Part shown: one piece after another, positions 25,141-33,034 of the stretch
How positions within the stretch are numbered: position 1 is the first letter of the stretch
Layout of the letters: every line of letters starts with the position of its first letter
Assembly (NCBI GenBank): GCA_019635635.1
Contig: JAHBZB010000001.1
Span: 620,001-684,000, forward strand
Source: Xanthobacteraceae bacterium
GTDB taxonomy: Bacteria > Pseudomonadota > Alphaproteobacteria > Rhizobiales > Xanthobacteraceae
DNA length: 64,000 nt
Reading direction: 5' to 3'
The notes under the pieces: generated by a model
What the model saw: the letters and a program-made list of their open reading frames with translations, nothing else
The model's database searches: none
What the model was told of the DNA's origin: nothing
Translations under genes and position numbers: made by a program

Positions 25141-26204
25141 ACCCGATCGTCACCAAGGCGAAGACCTCGGCCGGAAATTTCTTCGAGGATTTCAAGCTCG
25201 GCCAGGTGATCCATCACGCGACACCGCGCACGATCACGGTCGGCGACGTTTCGCTTTATTCGGCGCTTTACGGCACGCGCTTCGCCGTGCAGTCGGCGGA
25301 GAGTTTCGCCCGCGCAATCGACTATCCGCAGTCGCCGGTGGACGATCTGCTCGTTTTCCATGTCGTATTCGGCAAGACCGTGCCGGATATTTCGCTGAAT
25401 GCCGTCGCCAATCTCGGCTATGCCGCGTGCCGCTTTCTCAGCCCCGTTTATCCGGGCGATACGCTCACCGCCGTTTCCGAAGTGATCGGGCTGCGCGAAA
25501 ACGCGAACCGCACCTCGGGCGTTGTGTATGTCCGCTCGACCGGCTTCAACCAGCATGGTGTCGAAGTGCTCGATTATGTGCGCTGGGTCATGGTGCGCAA
25601 GCGCAACGAACATGGCGGCGCGCCGGAACCGGTGGTGCCGAAGTTGCCTTCCGCAATTTCGGCGGACCAGTTGGGCAAGGGCCTGCCGCCGCTTCATGTG
25701 CGCGAATACAATTTCCGGCTTGCGGGGAGTGAGCATCGCTTCGATGACTACGCGCCGGGCGAGCGCATCGATCATGTCGATGGCATGACGGTCGAGGATG
25801 CCGAGCAGCAGATCGCAACGAGGCTCTACCAGAACACCGCGAAGGTGCATTTCAACCACTTCGCGCAGAAGTCGGACCGCTTCGGGAAAAGGCTGATCTA
25901 CGGCGGCCACGTGATTTCGCTGGCGCGTGCGCTGTCCTTCAATGGGCTGGCGAATGCCTTCCATGTCGCCGCGATCAATGGCGGGCGTCATGTCGCGCCG
26001 CTGTTCGCGGGCGACACCGTGTTTGCATGGACCGAGGTGCTGGACGCGCAGCCGCTTCCGGGCCGGAGCGATGCCGGCGCGTTACGACTCCGCACGATCG
26101 CGACCAAGGATCGCCCCTGCGCCGATCATCCCTACAAGAACGGCGACGAATACGAGCCGGGCGTGATCCTCGACCTCGACTACTGGGCGCTGATGCCGCG
26201 CTGA
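25137..26204 (+). CDS. mch: Mesaconyl-CoA hydratase (MaoC-like, double hotdog)
   Basis: Interconverts mesaconyl-C1-CoA and beta-methylmalyl-CoA in the ethylmalonyl-CoA pathway. 355 residues, two hotdog repeats. Stretches such as HATPRTITVGDVSLYSALYG, VDDLLVFHVVFGKTVPD, NTAKVHFNHFAQK and IYGGHVISLARALSFNGL match the Rhodobacter Mch pattern as I remember it along the full length, including the end DYWALMPR. The start overlaps the upstream CoA-ester lyase stop (ATGA). Other pathway genes (ccr, ecm, mcd) are not in the window, so pathway membership is inferred. Confidence 0.88.
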   Translation: MNPIVTKAKTSAGNFFEDFKLGQVIHHATPRTITVGDVSLYSALYGTRFAVQSAESFARAIDYPQSPVDDLLVFHVVFGKTVPDISLNAVANLGYAACRFLSPVYPGDTLTAVSEVIGLRENANRTSGVVYVRSTGFNQHGVEVLDYVRWVMVRKRNEHGGAPEPVVPKLPSAISADQLGKGLPPLHVREYNFRLAGSEHRFDDYAPGERIDHVDGMTVEDAEQQIATRLYQNTAKVHFNHFAQKSDRFGKRLIYGGHVISLARALSFNGLANAFHVAAINGGRHVAPLFAGDTVFAWTEVLDAQPLPGRSDAGALRLRTIATKDRPCADHPYKNGDEYEPGVILDLDYWALMPR

Positions 26205-27095
26205 TTACTCTTCCTGCGCGCGCAGATGCGTAACCAGTTCGCGCGCAAACGCGGGCAGCTCCTCGAAGCTGCGCACGCAGATTGTCAGATCGCGCTCGGC
26301 CCAGCTATCGGAGAGCGTCACCGAAGTCACGGCCATCGAAAGGGCCGCGCGTCTTGCCGTCGTTTCCGGAACGACCCCGATGCCGACATTGCGCTCGACC
26401 ATGCGGCAGACCGCATCGAAGCTACGGAGTTGAATCCGCAGCCGCAGCGGCCGCCCGATGCGCGCGGCCTTGTCGGCGAGAAAGCGTTGCAGCGCGGAGG
26501 CGCGATCCAGCCCGACGAAGTCGTGGTCGAGTACCTGCGCGAGCGAGACCGCCGAGCGCACCGCGAGCGGATGATCGTGCGCGACCACGAGCACGAAGCG
26601 GTCGCGCCGATAGGGGTACGTTTCGAGCGAGCCGGAATCGACCGTGCCCGCGACGATGCCGAGATCGGCGACGCCTTCGGCGATCAGGCTCACGATCTCA
26701 TCCGAAAGCCGCTCCTCGAGATCGACGCTGACGTTCGGGTTCGCCGCCAGAAACGAGGCGAGCGCCTCGGGCAGAAATTCGGTGAGTGCGTTCGTATTCG
26801 ACAGCACCTTGATCTGGCCGGCCTGACCGCCCGCGAAGACGCCGAGTTCCTCGCGCAGCTTTTCGGCCTGCTGGAGCATGGAGCGGGCATGCGCGAGCAG
26901 GATGCGTCCGGCCTGTGTCGGTGCGGCACCCTGACGGCTCCGGATCAGGAGCGGGGCGCCAAGCGCCTCCTCCATGTTGCGGATCCGGGTCGAGGCGGCG
27001 GCGAGCGCAAGATTTGCGCGTTCCGCACCGTGGGTAATGGAGCCCGCGTCGACCACGTGGCGAAACAGGCTGAGATCGGAAAGGTCGAAACGCAC
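26205..27095 (-). CDS. LysR-family transcriptional regulator
   Basis: 296 residues: N-terminal winged helix-turn-helix (LSLFRHVVDAGSITHGAERA, residues about 8-65) and a LysR substrate-binding domain (from about residue 90; IKVLSNTNALTEFLPEAL). The helix-turn-helix contains NLALAAASTRIRNMEEALG. It abuts the mch stop directly (convergent) and is divergent from sdhC, with a dyad matching T-N11-A 23 bp upstream of its start. Candidate targets are itself, the sdh operon or the malyl-CoA genes; none is proven. Confidence 0.92.
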   Translation of the reverse strand: MRFDLSDLSLFRHVVDAGSITHGAERANLALAAASTRIRNMEEALGAPLLIRSRQGAAPTQAGRILLAHARSMLQQAEKLREELGVFAGGQAGQIKVLSNTNALTEFLPEALASFLAANPNVSVDLEERLSDEIVSLIAEGVADLGIVAGTVDSGSLETYPYRRDRFVLVVAHDHPLAVRSAVSLAQVLDHDFVGLDRASALQRFLADKAARIGRPLRLRIQLRSFDAVCRMVERNVGIGVVPETTARRAALSMAVTSVTLSDSWAERDLTICVRSFEELPAFARELVTHLRAQEE

Positions 27096-27117
27096 GGATT
27101 TCTCGCTGGTATGCCAA

Positions 27118-27138
27118 TCCTTCGTATTTCGCGAAGGA
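27118..27138. promoter_or_regulatory. Candidate LysR operator in the lysR-sdhC intergenic region
   Basis: Perfect inverted repeat TCCTTCG-N7-CGAAGGA, containing a T-N11-A (27122 to 27134) typical of LysR boxes, centred about 33 bp upstream of the lysR start codon. A second dyad CCGCGAA-N5-TTCGCGG is at 27173-27191. Confidence 0.4.
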
Positions 27139-27298
27139 ACACTACGCCAAATAAGGCTTGTTAGGAAGTTCGCCGCGAATATGGTTCGCGGAACACGAAG
27201 TCAGAGCCGTTCCAAACTATGTGGATTGCGACGGCTTTGCATTGCCGCGCTGGCGGGAACGGCCAATTCTCCGGCGCATTCAGGATAGAGAGCCAGCG

Positions 27299-27694
27299 AT
27301 GTCAGAAACATCAGCCCGCCCGCGGCCGGTCTCGCCGCATCTGACGATTTACCGCCTGACCTGGACGATGGCGATGTCCATCATTCATCGCATCTGCGGT
27401 ATCGGGCTCTATTTCGGTACGCTCCTGCTTGCCTGGTGGCTGGTTGCCGCCGCGACCGGCGCGAAATATTTCGACACCGCCAGCGCCTTTTTCGGAAGCT
27501 GGTTCGGGCAACTGATCCTGCTCGGCTACACGTGGGCGCTCGTGCATTACCTGCTCGGCCTGATCCGCCATTTCATCTGGGACACCGGCTTCGGCTTCGG
27601 GCCGGAGCGGCAGACGCTCGCGCGCATGACGCTGGTCGGCTCGGTCTCGATCACCATTCTTCTGTGGGCGCTCGCCCTCGTGCTCAGGAGCTGA
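27299..27694 (+). CDS. sdhC: Succinate dehydrogenase cytochrome b556 subunit
   Basis: Membrane anchor of complex II, contributing to heme b and quinone sites. 131 residues with three membrane helices. The family signature HRICGIGLYFGTLLL follows the N-terminal RPVSPHLTIYRLTWTMAMSI, and a heme-ligand region ALVHYLLGLIRHFIWD is in helix 2-3. ATG at 27299 is chosen as it gives the standard N-terminus; 3 bp separate it from sdhD. Confidence 0.95.
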   Translation: MSETSARPRPVSPHLTIYRLTWTMAMSIIHRICGIGLYFGTLLLAWWLVAAATGAKYFDTASAFFGSWFGQLILLGYTWALVHYLLGLIRHFIWDTGFGFGPERQTLARMTLVGSVSITILLWALALVLRS

Positions 27695-27697
27695 CGC

Positions 27698-28075
27698 ATG
27701 ATGCGCACGCCTCTCTCCCGCGTCCGCGGCCTTGGTGCCGCGCACCACGGCACCGAGCAGTTCTGGCTCGAGCGGCTCACCGGCGCGTTCAGCGTGATCC
27801 TGCTCGTTATTCTCATCGGCATCGTCATCACGCTGGTCGGCCGCAGCCATGCCACCGTGATCGCGACGCTGTCGAAGCCGCTGGTGACGGTGATTTTCGT
27901 CGCCGCGATCATCTCGTTTTCGATCCACATGAAACTCGTCATGCAGGTCGTGATCGAGGACTACGTGCATACGCCGCTGCGCAAGGTCACGCTCCTGATG
28001 CTGAACACGTTCTTCTGCTGGGGGGTCGGGCTCGCCTGCGTCTTCGCCATTCTCAAAATTTCCTTCGGACCTTAA
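27698..28075 (+). CDS. sdhD: Succinate dehydrogenase hydrophobic membrane anchor subunit
   Basis: Second membrane anchor of complex II, 125 residues, three helices. N-terminal [23 protein letters not shown] and helix-2 [18 protein letters not shown] are characteristic for alphaproteobacterial SdhD. Starts 3 bp after sdhC and ends 4 bp before sdhA. Confidence 0.94.
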   Translation: MMRTPLSRVRGLGAAHHGTEQFWLERLTGAFSVILLVILIGIVITLVGRSHATVIATLSKPLVTVIFVAAIISFSIHMKLVMQVVIEDYVHTPLRKVTLLMLNTFFCWGVGLACVFAILKISFGP

Positions 28076-28079
28076 AGCC

Positions 28080-29885
28080 ATGACCGCGATCAACGGACGC
28101 GCCTATCCGATCACCGAGCATCTTTATGACGTCGTCGTCGTCGGCGCCGGCGGCGCGGGCTTGCGCGCGGTGGTGGGCTGCGCGGAAGCCGGCCTGAAGA
28201 CGGCTTGCCTGAGCAAGGTCTTCCCGACGCGCTCGCACACCGTCGCGGCGCAGGGCGGCATTTCGGCTGCACTCGGCAACATGGGCGAGGATGACTGGCG
28301 CTGGCACATGTACGACACCGTGAAGGGGTCGGACTGGCTCGGCGATCAGGACGCGATCGAATATCTCTGCCGCAACGCGCCGCAGGCGGTCTATGAACTT
28401 GAGCACTGGGGCGTGCCATTTTCGCGCACCGAGGCCGGCAAGATCTATCAGCGCCCGTTCGGCGGCATGACGACCCATTACGGAAAAGGCACCGCGCAGC
28501 GCACCTGCGCCGCCGCCGACCGCACGGGTCATGCGATCCTGCACACGCTCTATGGCGCGGCGCTGAAGCATCGCGCGGAATTCTTCATCGAGTATTTCGT
28601 GCTCGATCTTCTGATGAACGACGACGGCGATTGCTGCGGCGTACTCGCGCTCAAGATGGACGACGGCACGATGCACCGCTTCCGCTCGCATGAGACGATT
28701 CTTGCGACCGGCGGCTATGGCCGCGCCTATTTCTCCTGCACGTCCGCGCATACCTGCACCGGTGACGGCAATGCCATGGTGCTGCGCGCGGGGCTGCCGT
28801 TGCAGGACATGGAATTCGTGCAGTTCCACCCGACCGGCATCTACGGTGCGGGTTGCCTGATCACCGAAGGCTCGCGCGGCGAGGGCGGGTATCTCGTCAA
28901 CTCCGAGGGCGAGCGCTTCATGGAGCGCTATGCGCCGTCCGCCAAGGATCTCGCCTCGCGCGACGTCGTTTCGCGCTCGATGACCATCGAAATCCGCGAA
29001 GGCCGCGGCGTCGGCAAGAACAAGGATCACATCTACCTGCACCTCGATCATCTCGATCCGGCGGTGCTGCACGAGCGGCTCCCGGGCATTTCGGAATCCG
29101 CGCGTATTTTTGCGGGCGTCGATGTCACCAAGGAGCCGATCCCGGTGATTCCGACCGTGCACTACAACATGGGCGGCATTCCCACGAACCCGCACGGCGA
29201 GGTCGTCACCAAGAAGGGCGGCGATCCCGATACGATCGTGAACGGATTGATGGCGATCGGCGAAGCGGCCTGCGTCTCGGTGCACGGCGCGAACCGGCTC
29301 GGCTCGAACTCGCTGATCGATCTCGTGGTATTCGGCCGCGCGGCTGCCGACCGCTGCGCGGAGAAGCTGACGCCGAACGACAAGCACATGATGCTGTCGG
29401 CCGAGCCGACCGAGAAGGCGCTTGGTCGCTTCGACCGGTTGCGCAACGCCAACGGCTCGACCTCGACCGCGGACCTGCGGCTCAACATGCAGAAGGTCAT
29501 GCAGACCAACTGCGCGGTGTTCCGCACCAACGAGATTCTCGAGGAAGGCACCAAGCTCATTCACGGCGTGTTCGGCAGCGCCGGCGACGTGAAGGTCACG
29601 GATCGCTCGCTGGTTTGGAACACCGACCTGATCGAGACGCTCGAATTCGACAACCTGATCTCGCAGGCCGTCGTCACCATGGACTCGGCGCTGAATCGCA
29701 CCGAGTCGCGCGGCGCGCATGCCCGCGAGGACTTCCCGAACCGCGACGACAAGGACTGGATGAAGCACACGCTGTCATGGGTCGATTTCGACAAGAAGAA
29801 GGTCGAGATCGATTATCGCCCGGTCCACACTTACACGCTGACCAACGAAATCCAGTACATCGAGCCGAAGGCGCGCGTGTACTGA
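28080..29885 (+). CDS. sdhA: Succinate dehydrogenase flavoprotein subunit
   Basis: Catalytic FAD subunit oxidising succinate to fumarate in complex II and the TCA cycle. 601 residues. FAD-binding [15 protein letters not shown], the histidyl-FAD region [16 protein letters not shown], and active-site segments HTVKGSDWL-like and [21 protein letters not shown] are visible. The TGA stop overlaps the ATG of the 77-residue ORF that follows. Confidence 0.98.
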   Translation: MTAINGRAYPITEHLYDVVVVGAGGAGLRAVVGCAEAGLKTACLSKVFPTRSHTVAAQGGISAALGNMGEDDWRWHMYDTVKGSDWLGDQDAIEYLCRNAPQAVYELEHWGVPFSRTEAGKIYQRPFGGMTTHYGKGTAQRTCAAADRTGHAILHTLYGAALKHRAEFFIEYFVLDLLMNDDGDCCGVLALKMDDGTMHRFRSHETILATGGYGRAYFSCTSAHTCTGDGNAMVLRAGLPLQDMEFVQFHPTGIYGAGCLITEGSRGEGGYLVNSEGERFMERYAPSAKDLASRDVVSRSMTIEIREGRGVGKNKDHIYLHLDHLDPAVLHERLPGISESARIFAGVDVTKEPIPVIPTVHYNMGGIPTNPHGEVVTKKGGDPDTIVNGLMAIGEAACVSVHGANRLGSNSLIDLVVFGRAAADRCAEKLTPNDKHMMLSAEPTEKALGRFDRLRNANGSTSTADLRLNMQKVMQTNCAVFRTNEILEEGTKLIHGVFGSAGDVKVTDRSLVWNTDLIETLEFDNLISQAVVTMDSALNRTESRGAHAREDFPNRDDKDWMKHTLSWVDFDKKKVEIDYRPVHTYTLTNEIQYIEPKARVY

Positions 29886-30118
29886 TGAAGCTCGCGCTGG
29901 TTTCCGACGGGAACGATTTCGCAGTCTACGAGGACGCCGCCTGGAAGGCCGGGAAGGCGACGAAGCTCGCGATGCTGAACCGCAACCAGGCGGACTTCAG
30001 CATCGAACCCACCGCCGATGCGCCGAAGGCGCTGCCGACCGGCGACTTTCAGACGCTCAACGACGCCCTGATCGCGCTCCGCGAAGCGGGTTTTGAATTC
30101 GAGAGATACGAGAAATAG
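29885..30118 (+). CDS. Small protein encoded between sdhA and sdhB, unknown
   Basis: A 77-residue soluble, slightly acidic protein whose ATG overlaps the sdhA stop (TGATG) and whose stop is 2 bp before the sdhB ATG, so it is translationally embedded in the sdh operon. No signal peptide, membrane helix or Cys. It has an N-terminal beta-like stretch ([20 protein letters not shown]), a Thr/Pro linker and a C-terminal helix ([20 protein letters not shown]). No family recognised. The placement suggests a role tied to complex II, but nothing in the sequence shows which. Confidence 0.75.
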   Translation: MKLALVSDGNDFAVYEDAAWKAGKATKLAMLNRNQADFSIEPTADAPKALPTGDFQTLNDALIALREAGFEFERYEK

Positions 30119-30120
30119 CC

Positions 30121-30900
30121 ATGGTCGAACTGACACTGCCGAAAAACTCCCGCGTGGTCGAAGGCAAGACCTGGCCGAAGCCGGAAGGCGCCACCAACAT
30201 CGAGGAACTTCGGGTCTATCGCTACGACCCCGATCAGGACGCAAATCCGCGCATCGACACCTATTACGTCGACCGCGACGATTGCGGGCCGATGGTTCTC
30301 GACGCGCTGATCTGGATCAAGAACAACATCGATCCGACGCTGACCTTCCGCCGCTCCTGCCGCGAAGGCATCTGCGGCTCCTGCGCCATGAACATCGACG
30401 GCGGCAATACGCTTGCCTGCACCTGCGGCATGGACGAGATCAAAGGCACGGTGAAGATCTATCCGCTGCCGCACATGCCGGTGGTGAAGGACCTGGTGCC
30501 GGATCTGACCAACTTCTACGCGCAGCACGCATCCATCGAGCCGTGGCTACAGACTACGACGCCGGAGCCTTCTGCCGAGTGGAAGCAAAGCCACGACGAC
30601 CGCCAGAAGCTCGACGGGCTCTACGAGTGCATTCTCTGCGCCTGCTGTTCGGCGTCGTGCCCGAGCTACTGGTGGAATTCGGACCGCTATCTGGGTCCGG
30701 CCGCGCTGTTGCAGGCCTATCGCTGGATTGACGACAGCCGCGACGAGGCGACCGGCAAGCGGCTCGACAATCTCGAAGATCCGTTCCGGCTTTATCGCTG
30801 CCATACCATTATGAATTGCGCGAACACCTGCCCGAAGGGTTTGAACCCGGCGAAGGCGATCGCGGAAATCAAGAAGAAGATGGTGACGCGCCAGCTCTGA
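30121..30900 (+). CDS. sdhB: Succinate dehydrogenase iron-sulfur subunit
   Basis: Electron-transfer subunit of complex II, 259 residues. All cluster ligands are seen: [2Fe-2S] in [17 protein letters not shown] with a further Cys in LACTCG; [4Fe-4S] in [13 protein letters not shown]; [3Fe-4S] in [17 protein letters not shown]. The ATG at 30121 gives [10 protein letters not shown]. Last gene of the sdh operon; no clear terminator follows. Confidence 0.98.
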   Translation: MVELTLPKNSRVVEGKTWPKPEGATNIEELRVYRYDPDQDANPRIDTYYVDRDDCGPMVLDALIWIKNNIDPTLTFRRSCREGICGSCAMNIDGGNTLACTCGMDEIKGTVKIYPLPHMPVVKDLVPDLTNFYAQHASIEPWLQTTTPEPSAEWKQSHDDRQKLDGLYECILCACCSASCPSYWWNSDRYLGPAALLQAYRWIDDSRDEATGKRLDNLEDPFRLYRCHTIMNCANTCPKGLNPAKAIAEIKKKMVTRQL

Positions 30901-30916
30901 AGCGGCGCTCTCTTGC

Positions 30917-31207
30917 TCAGTCGGCGTGATTGCTGGCCCGAAACGGCCAGCCCTTCAGCATGCGGGTAATGCCGAGCACGATCACGATGCAGGAGGCGAA
31001 GACCGGCAGCATCACGATGCCGAGGACAAACGCCCAGACCAGCCACGCCATGGTGCCGCCGCCGGGAACGGCGGGCAGGAGCGCATTATAGAGCGAGGCG
31101 GAGGCGACCAGCGCGACGGTTTTGAGCGCGGCCAGCGCCAGCGCGACGATGACAAGCGCCGCCGCAGCGATCCAGAAGGCGAAGAACACACGAAGGAAAG
31201 AGCGCAT
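30917..31207 (-). CDS. Small two-span membrane protein, unknown
   Basis: About 96 residues with two hydrophobic segments (roughly 8-32 and 55-80) and basic flanks (MRSFLRVFF; RMLKGWPFRASNHAD at the C-terminus). No family recognised. The start is uncertain: ATG 31207 or an in-frame ATG at 31237; neither has a clear ribosome-binding site. Convergent with sdhB. Confidence 0.6.
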   Translation of the reverse strand: MRSFLRVFFAFWIAAAALVIVALALAALKTVALVASASLYNALLPAVPGGGTMAWLVWAFVLGIVMLPVFASCIVIVLGITRMLKGWPFRASNHAD

Positions 31208-31331
31208 CGAATGACCGAAGCAAATCGCCGGTTCCATTCGATAGCGGGCGCCGGGTTAAGGACCGGGTAACGCCGTCTCCCAAAAGCCGTTAATGCGGCG
31301 TTTTCCGGCGAACTTGCTTCGGCGGCGGCCC

Positions 31332-31373
31332 CAAAAAGTTGATGGCCGCATGCCTTGCGGCATACGGCCATCG
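31332..31373 (-). terminator. Terminator after the Lys-rich small gene
   Basis: Long stem GATGGCCG/CGGCCATC continuing through ATGCC/GGCAT around a TTGC loop; on the minus strand it is followed by AACTTTTTGG. Directly downstream of the 31-codon gene. Confidence 0.7.
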
Positions 31374-31398
31374 AAAACTATTCGCGAGTAGCGAAGAG

Positions 31399-31494
31399 TT
31401 ACATCGCCTTCTTCTTCTTGCGACGCTTCTTGGTCTTCTTCGCTTTGGCCTTCTTAGCCTTCTTCGCTTTTGCCTTCTTACGACGTTTTGCCAT
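31399..31494 (-). CDS. 31-residue Lys/Arg/Ala-only basic protein (histone H1-like tail)
   Basis: The product has 31 residues: 17 Lys, 4 Arg, 7 Ala, one Thr and Met at both ends (begins MAKRRKKAKAKKAKKAKAKK). It resembles a free-standing H1/Hc1-type DNA-binding tail. AGAGG lies seven bases before the ATG at 31494 and a terminator follows, which supports a real gene rather than a chance repeat. Likely binds nucleic acid nonspecifically; similar tiny basic proteins occur in bradyrhizobia. An in-frame upstream extension lacks any coding character. Confidence 0.65.
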   Translation of the reverse strand: MAKRRKKAKAKKAKKAKAKKTKKRRKKKKAM

Positions 31495-32121
31495 GATATG
31501 CCTCTTGGCGGATGTTGGGTTGCGCGCTTCAGAACCGGATTTAGCTTTCGATCCCTTCGTGCGGCGCGGTCTTGAAGGAGATGTTTCCTTCGGTTCGATC
31601 CCGAAGATGCCCATCATGGGACTGGTTGAGTCGCTCCTGGGCATTCGCTTCCGAATCAAACAACCGGCAGCGACATATCGCGCATGCATTTGTTGTTTGC
31701 CAATAGGGGGAGCAGATGTCGTGCGTGTTCGCGTGCCGGACTACGAAGTATTGCGGCTCGAAACTTCGCAGCGAAACGAGTTTTCGATTGACAAAGAAAA
31801 CTTCCCACAGCGCTTCCATTAAAAAGAAAACGCTCGAACTTTCAGTACGTTAGCGCGTTCGCGTTTTTGCTGCGCGATTCTTGTTTTCGCCGCGCGCGAC
31901 ACGACAAAGATTCCTGCGCGCAATCGTTTAACCCTCTTGAAAAAATTATTCACAGGCATGCGAAATCGCGCGCCGGAAACCTCACTCGGAGTCATTTTTT
32001 GGCAAAACGCGCACTGATTCGCGCAAAGTGATTCGTTTTTGAGAGCGCGAGGCGAACGAAAAACGCGCTACGCGCACTCCGAAACCTTCTTTTAACGAAT
32101 CAGAGCGGGCAAGCGCGCGAT
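31495..32121. other. Gene-free, comparatively AT-rich stretch
   Basis: I find no convincing gene in these 627 bases. The right half (about 31790-32100) alternates A/T tracts with GCGCG clusters, unlike the surrounding coding DNA. It holds a single DnaA-box-like TTATTCACA at 31948-31956 (one mismatch to TTATCCACA), a TTGACA at 31788-31793 with no evident partner, and repeated TGATTCG at 32014-32034. The left part must include the promoter of the Lys-rich gene. Confidence 0.5.
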
Positions 32122-32703
32122 TTACGCCGAGCGAAGCGCGCGCGTCGTAGTTTGCATCACCGAATTGGCGATGTCCTGACCGTCGGTGAGCGCTTCCTTC
32201 CACATCGAAAGCGGATTGGCGCGCGGCGCTTCGATCTGTGCGTGGCCGCCGTCGGAATCATAGGTCACGACCGCGTCGAACTTCCGCGCAATCGCCTGCA
32301 TCCGCGCGTTCTGCGAGAGGAAATTGACGAAAAGCTTGGAAATTCCGCGATTTCGCGCGGCCAGAACGGTGCGTCCGAACAATTCGGTGCCGATTCCGCG
32401 GTTCTGGAAGTCCTTTTCGACGCTGAAAGCAGCTTCCGCTTCGCCACCGGCAACGCCGCGAAAGCCGCGAAGCTCGGCTACGCCGCGCAATACGCCGTCC
32501 ACGAAGTAGCCGTGCGCGACCGAATGACCGCCGAGCGCGTTCTGCGCGTACTGGCCGATGAAATAGTCGCTGACCGGCGTACCGAAACGCATGCGGCGGC
32601 TCTCCGGATCAAGGCGTAGGAGATGCGCCTTAAGCGCGGCGGTGTCGCTCGCCCACAACTTGCGGAAGGAAATCTGCGCTTCGTTCGTCACGTTCGTCGT
32701 CAT
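32122..32703 (-). CDS. GNAT family N-acetyltransferase
   Basis: 193 residues with the GNAT fold: N-terminal FRKLWASDTAALKAHLLRLD, and the acetyl-CoA loop QNRGIGTELFGRTVLAA. A C-terminal tail of about 40 residues follows. The ATG at 32703 has GGAGTGAGG upstream. Substrate unknown. Transcribed away from zapE. Confidence 0.85.
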   Translation of the reverse strand: MTTNVTNEAQISFRKLWASDTAALKAHLLRLDPESRRMRFGTPVSDYFIGQYAQNALGGHSVAHGYFVDGVLRGVAELRGFRGVAGGEAEAAFSVEKDFQNRGIGTELFGRTVLAARNRGISKLFVNFLSQNARMQAIARKFDAVVTYDSDGGHAQIEAPRANPLSMWKEALTDGQDIANSVMQTTTRALRSA

Positions 32704-33034
32704 CGTCCTCACTCCGGGCCGGCGGGCCGAATCGGGCTTGCCTTTCCGTTCACGGAAAGCATGTATGTGCACTGCAGCAATTTGCAACCCTGACGGCTGT
32801 CTGTAGCGGCCAGATGACCATGGGGCGGCGAAAGCAGGGCCGGGCCAGATATTCGCTAAGCCGCTGTATTAGAATAATTATTCTCGTCATCCGCCAAGCG
32901 TAAACAATTCCCTAATGCAGGCTGTGCAATGCCGTGCTGCGTCTGCGAAGGGCTACGGCGCGCGGCTTGCCCGTTCTGCCGCCGCGGGGTTAGGTCCGGG
33001 CGCGAAATTCAAACCGAAAGGCCGCCCGCGTCCG
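32704..33034. other. GNAT-zapE divergent intergenic region
   Basis: 331 bases without a supported gene, containing the promoters of two divergent genes. A perfect 14-bp palindrome AGAATAATTATTCT lies at 32871-32884. The zapE frame is open from 32915, so the right-hand 120 bases could be coding if an upstream ATG is used. Confidence 0.5.
32871..32884. promoter_or_regulatory. 14-bp perfect palindrome upstream of zapE
   Basis: AGAATAATTATTCT is fully self-complementary and stands out in GC-rich surroundings. It sits about 150 bp before the preferred zapE start and 168 bp before the GNAT start. It does not match the ICE/Irr, LexA or RirA consensus forms I know. Confidence 0.35.

Noticed and set aside
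28053-29768. Minus-strand frame of 571 codons opposite sdhA
   Set aside because: Shadow of sdhA; no recognisable motif.
31946-31958. Chromosomal origin
   Set aside because: Only one DnaA-box-like 9-mer with a mismatch, and no dnaA, hemE, parA or similar neighbour.
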